64,000 nt of DNA, taken from assembly GCA_030407085.1 (NCBI GenBank), contig CM059587.1, forward strand, positions 72,839,001 through 72,903,000, written 5' to 3'. Every line of letters starts with the position of its first letter. The first letter of the stretch is position 1. The notes beneath the pieces were generated by a model, which worked only from the letters and a program-made list of their open reading frames with translations, was not told where the DNA came from and did not search any database. This document shows positions 51,906-61,942 of this stretch, piece by piece. This DNA comes from Trichopria drosophilae. Lineage: Eukaryota; Arthropoda; Insecta; Hymenoptera; Diapriidae. A program made the position numbers and the translations under genes.

Positions 51906-54900
51906 ATGTCAATTTTCCACGACGAAATATCGCATCTGGAAAATTTTCCGAGTTATTTTTTACCGTTTATTGATATGGATAACAATAGCTCAATCCCCAG
52001 GATACCATACGAGCAGATACAGCTGAGAGAGGTTCTTAAAAAAGGAGCAAAACCGAATTTTCAAAAAATCGGAAAGTCGGTTCTAGCACATTTTCCGAGT
52101 TGTTTTTCGTTTTTCAGGTTCGATTGCATTCCTTGAACACACCGGAATTCGTACCAGCAATAAAAAATGGGAGAGGCGCAAAGAATAGGAGCTAGAGCGA
52201 TTTTACGGAAAATCGTAAATCAGCTGTAGAATTTTTTCCGAGTTGTTTTTTTGTTGTTGTTCAGGGTCCATTACATTCTGTTAGTAAACCGGAAGTCCTA
52301 CCAGTAGCAAAAAATGGGAGAGCCGCAAAGAATAGGAGCTAGAGCGATTTTACGGAAAATTTTCCGGTTTATTAAAGGAATGTAATGGTCCCTGAACATC
52401 GAAAATAAACAACTCGGAAAAAATTCTACAGCCGAATTTCGATTTTCCGTAAAATAGCTCTGGCTCCTTTTCTATGCGCCTCTCCCATTTTTTGCTGCTG
52501 GTAGGACTTCCGGTTTATTAAAGGAATATAATGGACCCTGAAAAACGAAAAAAAACAACTCGGAAAAAATTCTACAGCTGTTTTACGATTTTCCGTAAAA
52601 TCGCTCTAGCTCCTATTCTATGCGCCTCTCCCATTTTTTGTTGCTGGTAGGACTTCCGGTTTACTAGCGGAATGTAATGGACCCTGAACATCGAAAAAAA
52701 AACAACTCGGAAAAAATTCTACTGCCGATTTTCGATTTTCCGTAAAATAGCTGTGGCTCCTATTCTATGCGCCTCTCCCATTTTTTGCTGCTGGTAGGAC
52801 TTTCGGTTTACTAACAGAATGTAATGGACCCTAAACAACGAAAAAAAACAACTCGGAAAAAATTCTACAGCCGATTTTCCGTAAAATAGCTCTGGCTCCT
52901 AATCTATGCGCCTCTCCTATTTTTTGCTGCTGGTAGGACTTCCGGTTCATCAAAGGATTGTAATGGTCCCTGAACAACGAAAAAAAACAACTCGGAAAAA
53001 ATTCTACAGCCGATTTTCGATTTTCCGTGAAATAGCTCTGGCTCCTAATCTATGCGCCTCTCCTATTTTTTGCTGCTGGTAGGACTTCCGGTTCATTAAA
53101 GGAATGTAATGGTCCCTGAACAACGAAAAAAACAACTCGGAAAAAATTCTACAGCTGATTTTCGATTTTCCGTTAAATCGCTCTAGCTCCTATTCTATGC
53201 GCCTCTCCCATTTTTTGTTGCTGATAGAACTTCCTGTTTATTAAAGGAATGTAATGGTCCATGAACGTCGAAAAAGAACAACTCGGAAAAAATTCTACAG
53301 CCGATTTTCGATTTTCCGTAAAATAGCTCTGGCTCCTATTCTATGCGCCTCTCCCATTTTTTACTGCTGGTAGGACTTCCGGTTTACTAACAGAATGTAA
53401 TGGACCCTGAACATCGAAAAAAAACAACTCGGAAAAAATTCTACAGCCGATTTTCGATTTTCCGTAAAATAGCTCTGGCTCCTTTTCTATGCGCCTCTCC
53501 CATTTTCTGCTGCTGGTATGACTTCCGGTTTATTAAAGGAATGTAATGGACCCTGAACAACGAAAACAAACAACTCGGAAAAAATTGTACAACCGATTTT
53601 CGATTTTCCGTAAAATCGCTCTGGCTCCTATTCTATGCGGCTCTCCCATTTTTTTCTGCTGGTAGGATTTCCGGTTTACTAACAGAATGTAATGGACCCT
53701 GAACATCGAAAAAAAACAACTCGGAAAAAATTCTACAGCTGATTTACGATTTTCCGTAAAATCGCTATAGCTCCTATTCTATGCGCCTCTCCCATTTTGT
53801 GTTGCTGGTAGGGCTTCCGGTTTATTAAAGGAATGTAATGGTCCCTGAACGTCGAAAAAAAACAATTCGGAAAAAATTCTACAACCGATTTTCGATTTTC
53901 CGTAAAATCGCTCTGGCTCCTATTCTATGCGCCTCTCCCATTTTTTGCTGCTGGTATGACTTCCGGTTTATTAAAGGAATGTAATGGACCCTGAACAACG
54001 AAAAAAAACAACTCGGAAAAAATTCTACAACCGATTTTCGATTTTCCGTAAAATCGCTCTGGCTCCTATTCTATGCGGCTCTCCCATTTTTTGCTGCTGG
54101 TAGGACTTCCGGTTTACTAACAGAATGTAATGGACCCTGAACAACGAAAAAAAACAACTCGGAAAAAATTCTACAGCTGATTTACGATTTTCCGTAAAAT
54201 CGCTCTAGCTCCTATTCTATGCGCCTCTCCCTTTTTTTGTTGCTGGTAGGACTTCCGGTTCATTAAAGGAATGTAATGGTCCCTGAACAACGAAAAAAAA
54301 CAACTCGGAAACAATTCTATAGCCGATTTTCCATAAAATAGCTCTGGCTCCTAATCTATGCGCCTCTCCTATTTTTTGCTGCTGGTAGGACTTCCGGTTC
54401 ATCAAAGGATTGTAATGGTCCCTGAACAACGAAAAAAAACAACTCGGAAAAAATTCTACAGCCGATTTTCGATTTTCCGTGAAATAGCTCTGGCTCCTAA
54501 TCTATGCGCCTCTCCTATTTTTTGCTGCTGGTAGGACTTCCGGTTTATTAAAGGAATGTAATGGTCCATGAACGTCGAAAAAGAACAACTCGGAAAAAAT
54601 TCTACAGCCGATTTTCGATTTTCCGTGAAATAGCTCTGGCTCCTAATCTATGCGCCTCTCCTATTTTTTGCTGCTGGTAGGACTTCCGGTTCATTAAAGG
54701 AATGTAATGGTCCCTGAACAACGAAAAAAACAACTCGGAAAAAATTCTACAGCTGATTTTCGATTTTCCGTTAAATCGCTCTAGCTCCTATTCTATGCGC
54801 CTCTCCCATTTTTTGTTGCTGGTAGAACTTCCTGTTTATTAAAGGAATGTAATGGTCCATGAACGTCGAAAAAGAACAACTCGGAAAAAATTCTACAGCT

Positions 54901-56284
54901 GATTTACGATTTTCCGTAAAATCGCTCTAGCTCCTATTCTATGCGCCTCTCCTATTTTTTGCTGCTGGTAGGAGTTCTGGTTCATTAAAGGAATGTAATG
55001 GTCCCTGAACAACGAAAAAAAACAACTCGTAAAAAATTCTACAGCCGATTGTCGATTTTCCGTAAAATCGCTCTGGCTCGTATTCTATGCGCCTCTCCCA
55101 TTTTTTGCTGCTGGAAGGACTTCCGGTTCATCAAAGGATTGTAATGGTCCCTGAACAACGAAAAAAAACAACTCGGAAAAAATTCTACAGCCGATTTTCG
55201 ATTTTCCGTAAAATAGCTCTGGCTCCTATTCTATGCGCCTCTCCCATTTTTTGCTGCTGGTAGGACTTCCAGTTTATTAAAGGAATTTAATGGACCCTGA
55301 ACAACGAAAAAAAAAACAACCCGGAAAAAATTCTACAACCGATTTTCGATTTTCCGTAAAATCGCCCTGGCTCCTATTCTATGCGCCTCTCCCATTTTTT
55401 ACTGCTGGTAGGACTTCCGGTTTTCTAACGGAATGTAATATACCCTGAACATCGAAAAAAAAACAACTCGGAAAAAATTCTACAGCCGATTTTCCATAAA
55501 ATAGCTCTGGCTCCTAATCTATGCGCCTCTCCTATTTTTTGCTGCTGGTAGGACTTCCGGTTCATCAAAGGATTGTAATGGTCCCTGAACAACGAAAAAA
55601 AACAACTCGGAAAAAATTCTACAGCCGATTTTCGATTTTCCGCAAAATCGCTCTAGCTCCTATTCTATGCGCCTCTCCCATTTTTTGTTGCTGGTAGGAC
55701 TTCCGGTTTATTAAAGGAATGTAATGGACCCTGAACATCGAAAAAAAACAATTCTGAAAAAATTCTACAACCGATTTTCGATTTTCCGTAAAATCGCTCT
55801 GTCTCCTATTCTATGCGCCTCTCCCATTTTTTGCTGCTGGTAGGACTTCCGGTTTATTAAAGGAATGTAATGGTCCCTGAACGTCGAAAAAAAACAACTC
55901 GGAAAATTTCTACAGCTGTTTACGATTTTCCGTAAAATCGCTCTAGCTCCTATTCTATGCGCCTCTCCCTTTTTTTGTTGCTGGTAGGACTTCCGGTTCA
56001 TTAATGGAATGTAATCGTCCCTGAACAATGAAAAAAAACCACTCGGAAAAAATTCTACAGCCGATTTTCGATTTTCCGTAAAATAGCTCTGGCTCCTATT
56101 CTATGCGCCTCTCCCATTTTTTGTTGCTGGTAGGACTTCCGGTTCATTAAAGGAATGTAATGGTCCCTGAACAACGAAAAAAAAACAACTCGGAAAAAAT
56201 TCCACAGCCGATTTTCGATTTTCCGTAAAATAGCTCTGGCTCCTATTCTATGCGCCTCTCCCGTTTTTTGCTGCTGGTAGGTGT
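51906..56284. repeat. 146-bp satellite array
   Basis: About 28-30 tandem units of 146-147 bp; equivalent points are at 52471, 52617 and 52764. Units share AACTCGGAAAAAATTCTAC, GATTTTCGATTTTCCGTAAA, TATGCGCCTCTCCCATTTTT, GCTGGTAGGACTTCCGG and AATGTAATGG..CCTGAAC. Identity between units is moderate, with shorter variants that lack the TTTTCGA part. The first units (about 51930-52360) run in the opposite orientation and are more diverged, and the turn-round is at about 52355. Short frames inside it are shared by several units and are not genes. Confidence 0.9.
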
Positions 56285-56419
56285 TACTTACAGGGAAGGG
56301 GGTTGTCGCGCGGTTATAGGGGTCGAATATATATTTCGATAAACGATACCGTATTTTCCTACTACGTCATGCTAGGTCACATACAAATATTAGAAAAAAA
56401 TAAATAAAAAAGTTGGCTG
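56285..56419. other. no gene seen
   Basis: Short unique sequence between the satellite and the second hammerhead. Confidence 0.4.
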
Positions 56420-56486
56420 ATGTTTCGTCCCGGGTCCGCTTACGGACTCTTCAGTGGGGCTTATGAGCGGACCCTGCCCCAGACAT
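56420..56486 (-). ncRNA. second hammerhead ribozyme motif
   Basis: Complete motif on the minus strand. Stem III is ATGT (56486-56483) with ACAT (56423-56420). Cleavage C is 56482. Stem I is TGGGGC with GCCCCA (6 bp); core CTGAAGA is 56454-56448. Stem II is GTCC with GGAC; core GAA is 56426-56424. Loop I holds GGGTCCGC and loop II holds GCGGACCC, perfectly complementary over 8 nt. It has the same architecture as the 536-bp satellite motif but different stem I and loop sequences. It is single copy here, and the host element is not identified. Confidence 0.8.
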
Positions 56487-56564
56487 ATCTCGCCAATAAA
56501 TGTCACTTCTATATAATATATAAATAAATAATATGATATACAATATAACAGATATATTGAATCA

Positions 56565-56872
56565 TTACTCACCCACCGATGAGACCGCGAAGCGACCCGG
56601 GAAGTCACCACCAACGCACCTCAAGGTTCTGTCTCTATGATATACCCGAACTATAATGATAAAACTGGTCCGAACGTCTCGGAACCCCACGATCAAGTAA
56701 CTGATGGTGCCCTCCGCAAGCCTGTTTATTCGGGTTCGGATAATTTGTTTACTAGAGGCAGGACTTCGGAAAACAACAACCACGCCGCAAAACAAACTAA
56801 TTGCAAAGAAGTTAATTCATATTTTCAGCATCAGCCAGAGGACGATAAATTTAAATTGAAACGAAAAAGAGA
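56565..56872 (+). CDS. possible exon of unknown gene
   Basis: An open frame through EVTTNAPQGSVSMIYPNYND, SGSDNLFTRGRTSENNNHAA and PEDDKFKLKRKRE ends at a strong GTAAGT donor (56873). The composition looks coding (Asn/Lys/Ser-rich, basic end). The phase does not match the next gene's first exon at 57560, so I cannot join them. No family recognised. Confidence 0.3.
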
Positions 56873-57559
56873 AGTAAGTAGCAAATTAATTTAACTCTAT
56901 TTTGAACAGTTCTATTAAGCTTATCATAATTTCCTAGAAAACTGTTTGAGTGTGAAAAGTAAGATTTTTTTTTAATTCGTTAATAAAAACTGTAAAAACA
57001 AAACATAATAGCCTTAAACCCCACAGTTAGTCACTCATAAGTCATGGTTCAAAATAATCATACATGTATATGCATATTAATTATTTTTCTGAAACGGGTG
57101 TAGCACGCAGGTTATGTTGTTAAGTTATGACAGTTTGTAAAGTAACGTACATATGTAGATATCAGTTCGAAAAGTAACGTATGTAATAACTTGCAAGTTT
57201 TTGAATACTAGGTTTATTTTTGCAAGTTTTTTTTTTCTTTTTTCATGTTCAAGAAACAATTCATCTTTAACATAATGACATGCAGAAACGCATGATTACT
57301 AATTACTGCCAATAATAACTAACAAGGTTCACAGCTTGCTCTGGTATATATATATAGTCCAAATTTTGTTACCTGAGAAATTCATTTTGCACAAATAATT
57401 ACCAATCATTATCAACATCACATTTTTGGATCTATTTATTTTAATGCTTCTATTTTCATATTATTTCTTGAAATTTGTAGATTTGGAATTTCACCTGCTT
57501 TCAGTTGCACAGTGGTATTGGAGTTTTGCATGTTTTTTTAACATACCATCGTCAGCATA
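56873..57559. other. no gene seen
   Basis: AT-rich, with no usable frame or repeat. Confidence 0.4.
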
Positions 57560-60500
57560 ATGTCATTGAAGCAAGATTCATTATTGCCAAATACACCTAC
57601 GTCGATACCTTGCTCATTTCTATTAGATTTATCTGCACCTAGAGTGTCTTCGGTCACTCCGACACCCATGCACGTTGTTAATTTAGATAATTGCGTTTTA
57701 ATGGATGTCGAATTAAATATGTCTATTGATTCACATAGTATTTCTCATAAGTCAACAGGTAATGATTGTTCAGAAAAAAAATCCCTAAAAATTATATCAT
57801 AAATGTAAACTGCAGTGTAAAAAACATTTTATGAAATTTTAAGAAATAAGTAGGAAGCAAATTTCATAAATGTTAGAAAAACGTGTTTCATGACAATTCT
57901 TAAACACTTTTCATGACACGTTATTAAATTTAAGAAACTTTTATTAAGTTTAATAAACTTTTATTAAAGTTAAAAAACTTTTATTAAATTTAAGAAATTT
58001 TTCTTAAATTTCATATTTTTCATTAATCGATTTTAAGATTAGGTTCTTAAACTGTTTTAAGTAACAAAATTCATCATTTTTAGTAACATTTATGAAATTT
58101 GCTTTATACTTTTTTATTAAATTTAATGAAATTTTTTACAATGTGGTTTAATTTAAATATTGTATTGTATTAAATATTGTACCTTTTGCATTTATAGTTA
58201 TACGTGTATATGTATGTGTGTATATGTGTATATTTGTGTATATATATATATATCTGGGGCCTCCTATGGAGGTGCAGGTCAAGATTATATATATATATAT
58301 ATATATATAATTTTTTTTTTTATATATATTTTTATACTTAGGGTGGTCCACAAAAAATCGAAATAGCGAATTTTAAATTTTAATTTTTAATGGAAAATAA
58401 AAAGACACGTATTTTTTTGTTTTGCGATTCGTCGATATTTAATGGTGCCGTCGGGCCCATGAAGTTTCCCATGTATTTTATATGGGAAATAATCGTTTTC
58501 TCGAAAATTTGATGTAAAATTTCTAAAAATGAATATTTTTTCATGAGCAAAAGATATTTTCCTTCAGAAATGATGAAATAATGAAATCGTAATAATCGTT
58601 TGTATAAAAAAAATTGTTTAACAACCGCACAGTAAGCCCATTAATGGAAAAAAGTGAAATTTTTCTTCCAATAATGTATATCTCTATAGCATCTTAGTTT
58701 CATGTCTTGAAATCTAATCTCAGAATCTATACTCAGAATATTTGAGAATCGCTGACTAAGAACCTGACATCAGAATTTCAAAATTCAAAATGGCGGATAC
58801 AATATGGTGGACATCATTTTTAAAATTTAAATGGATTGGCAAAAAACTTATGTCTTGAAGTTTTTGGGCTCGCTGATTATGAATCTCAAATCAGATTTTA
58901 CAATCCAAAATGGCGGATACAATATGGCGGACATAATTTTTAAATTACAAATGAATTTGCTTGAAATTTACTATACGGTAGTTTCTTAGGTTATTACGAA
59001 TATAACATTTTCTTCTAAAATTTAATGCTTTTTCAATTCAAAAAATTTTTTTTAACTAAATAAAAATTACATACTACTGATTGTAGAAAAATGGTTTTTA
59101 ACTCTTAGTTCCGACGCATGGGTCGTTTTTGACGCAAGCGAAATTTCAAAGTGCTGTAGTTTTTGGAAACGGGGTACGGACCGCACCATATCCCCTCCCT
59201 AAAAAAACTTCTGCCCCCCGAGGACGCGCTGTCCAAGTTTAATACCCCCTAGCCCTCTCTTGCAATCGCTATGTAGTTATTACTTTTAAGGAAACAGTTC
59301 TTTGAATTTAATTAAACAGTAATTCACAAGTAACTGAATTTTCATAAAGCGAAGTTTATTAAACTTAATGTACATCGTTCATTAAATTTAAGATACCGTG
59401 TATTAATTTTCATTTTTGTCATTAATGAAATTTCAGTAACGTGCATAACCATTTGCTTCCAACCAGGTTAATTAAATTTCATTAACATTATTCTAACAGT
59501 GCATGTATACGTGTTGTACACATGTCTTTTTTATGTTATGTCTATTTTTTGTCTGTATACTTTCAATAACTTTTTTTATGCAGAAAGCGATATATCTGCA
59601 GAATTTAACTACGTTCGTGAAGTACTCAAGAAAACCTACGAGGGACAGTTTTTGCTTGCTTCTTATGAGTACGAATCAGTCAAGGAGAATTATGAAAAAT
59701 TAGTTGAGACCAAAAAAACAGCGTATTTCTCGAAACATAAGGTCGCTAAATTAGTAATAAATAATGAATTTTTTCGTACAAACAGCCTCAAGTAAATTAT
59801 TTTATTAATATGCATAATACACACTACAGCACCGTTTTTAAGTAGCACAATCTTTAAAACGCGGCTCGAATTATTGCGAGGAACAATTGCGAGGATTTTA
59901 ATTTATAAGTCACCAGTTCATTTTTTTTCAATCGAAAATAGTTCTCATAAAAATGCTATAATATTTGGTGTTATTCACCAACGTTGCTGAAGAGTGTTTG
60001 TACTAAAATTATAAATGAATTTGTATACATTTTGATTATCTCATTCACCGCATCTCTGTCGAGCGGTTTAAAGAATTAGCTGGTCTAACTGCTGCTGTTT
60101 TCAAAGATCACCTAAGAGAATCTTATTACGTCCCCGCTGGTAACGGGAGAAGTGCCAGTGGTGTTTTCCAGGTGTACTATAAAAAACAAAGGGAAAAAGA
60201 AATTGCCATTGGGCGTAGAAGGTGGAAAACGCAAAAGGGATTCGGAAGGTGAGTATTTTACAAACTTTGAACAATGTAAATATGTACGTATAATTGTGAC
60301 AATGCACATCGCAATGTATAACGTTTTCTTTCAGAACCACAAAAGTCCGACGATTTTAAAGCGCTTCAAATAAAAGAAAATACAATTACCGATGAATTTT
60401 TGGGTAAATGGGATAACAGTTCTGATGAACGATTCGAGTTCTACAAACTGAATGATGTTTCCACAATTTTCGACACTTTCCCAAATCTGGCCATAGGACC

Positions 60501-61843
60501 TACTTTGGTAAGAATTTCATTTTAATTTTTTTTACTATTCTCAACACATCTAATAAAAAGCACGTTCCAATTTATTTGTAGGTACAAGCAGACTTTTCTA
60601 AGTTATTTAAGGCAAATAGCACGGAATTTAATAAAAAGTGGCCTAATCTCGCAAAAAAAATATTGACACTTGCGAAATTGCAAAAAAAAGACAAGGACGT
60701 TATCGAAATTTTAACCAATAACAAACAGATCACCGGGGAAGGTTTGTTTCATTCACATTCTAATGAGATGTATGTACGCAGCCAATATTTACGTGTAATG
60801 TATATTTATATTTTAAAAATATTTTCAGTACATGAACAAACAGTTGCTCTGGTATTATTACCATATTTGTTTAAAGGAGTGCGAAAAGCATCGGGAAAAT
60901 CCAAAACACGATGGAATCCTGATAAAAATGAAATTTCGAAATCTTTTCTTTATCACATCAAGGTAAGATGATTTTGAATGATCTGTTTTCTTAAACGTCC
61001 ATGTTAACCCTTTAACGCCCAGCGGTTTCGATTGAAACCACTTTTGTGTTCGAACATTCATAACTTTGTCAAACATTAATCAATTTTTCAGTTCTAAACG
61101 CCAAAGATCCACAAATTTATATTACTTTAAAAGAAAAAAGTTTTAGTGCAATAAATTGACAACAATCTTATAATTATAACTATTTTAACAAAAAAATGTT
61201 TTTGCTAAGGGTTGTTAAAAAAATTAAAAATTGTTGAATTACTTCAAGTAAGGCTCATGAAAATGACTACTCGGAGCTTTTTGGGGTCGCTGATTACGAA
61301 TCTGATGTTAGTTTTTCAAAATTCAAAATGGCGGATCCAATATGGCACTTAAAAAAAATTTCACTTAAAAAAAGTCGGGCGTTAAAGGGTTAATGTGCGT
61401 GCGTTCATGTCATACAATTTAAACTTTTGAAATAATGTAACTGGAAGTATCAAATTATTTTGATTGCTACTTAAAAATTTACCTTTTTCGTTTTGTAGGA
61501 AACTGAAAATTTAGAAAGCCATTTACACGAAGCACATACAGAGATCACTGGTATACATACGGCAAATAAATTACCGATTCAGCCGTACACCGTTATTTGT
61601 GGGCCATCATTGAACGATATACGAGCAACTTACGTTGTACTAGACAACAGTCATAAGTACACAGCGTCGTCGTCGTCATTAGGCATCGAATTGGCGATGC
61701 AATGTATGACTGTTTTTTATATTTCTTTTCCTGTGCCGTGCAACCATATCTGGCAATTTTTGCAAAAAGCTGCGTTTAATTTTGATGTTCAGCAGCCTTT
61801 TACCGGCGTCGTAAACTTAATTGAAAAAATTGAAAAATTATGA
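57560..61843 (+). CDS. multi-exon gene of unknown function, paired with the next transposase gene
   Basis: Exons by splice sites and frame: 57560-57758 (MSLKQDSLLPNTPTSIPCSF; phase 1 donor GTAATG); 59584-59791 (SDISAEFNYVREVLKKTYEG); about 60048-60248 (RFKELAGLTAAVFKDHLRES, YYVPAG); 60335-60507 (ITDEFLGKWDNSSDERFEFY, LAIGPTL); 60582-60741 (ADFSKLFKANSTEFNKKWP); 60829-60962 (VHEQTVALVLLPYLFKG, KTRWNPDKNE); 61499-61843 (IQPYTVICGPSLNDIRATYV, ending EKIEKL). The pattern resembles a widespread animal protein family without known function that ends in a QPYVLVVG..L...YVVVDN module. The third exon lacks a good acceptor and seems to need a one-base shift, so the copy may be decayed or contain sequence errors. 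It lies 100 bp upstream of the transposase-like gene. Confidence 0.55.
58200..58330. repeat. TA/TG microsatellite in intron
   Basis: Two TA-rich runs, with TG-containing words, flank GGGGCCTCCTATGGAGGTGC, a small hairpin (GGCCTCC/GGAGGTGC-like). Confidence 0.7.
58340..59100. repeat. dispersed repeat with AAAATGGCGGATACAATATGG words
   Basis: Two direct copies about 120 bp apart of a segment containing CAAAATGGCGGATACAATAT (58788 and 58908) within the long intron. The same word occurs near 61325, 37390 and 34010. Confidence 0.6.
61008..61389. mobile_element. piggyBac-like MITE in an intron
   Basis: Flanked by TTAA (61004-61007 and 61390-61393), ends CCCTTTAACGCCC and GGGCGTTAAAGGG. It contains GGATCCAATATGGC. 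Noncoding; the TTAA duplication and CCCT ends suit a piggyBac-type passenger element. Confidence 0.75.
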
Positions 61844-61942
61844 TAAAATATTATATATAAAATTATTTGTTGTTTGTGCTGTAGTGCTAAGTACATTATT
61901 GCCGATATCAGTGTTTGTCGTTTTCTAGTGTATGAAATAAAA

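Noticed and set aside
51906..52136. 76-codon plus frame at the satellite edge
   Set aside because: Much of it overlaps diverged inverted satellite units and no family is recognisable.
54217..56028. 70- and 87-codon minus frames with a repeated NRKSYQQQK motif
   Set aside because: They are translations of the 146-bp satellite; the repeated peptide follows the DNA repeat.
56411..56430. CTGATG word on the plus strand next to the second hammerhead as another ribozyme core
   Set aside because: No GAAA or stems fit it; the real motif is on the minus strand.
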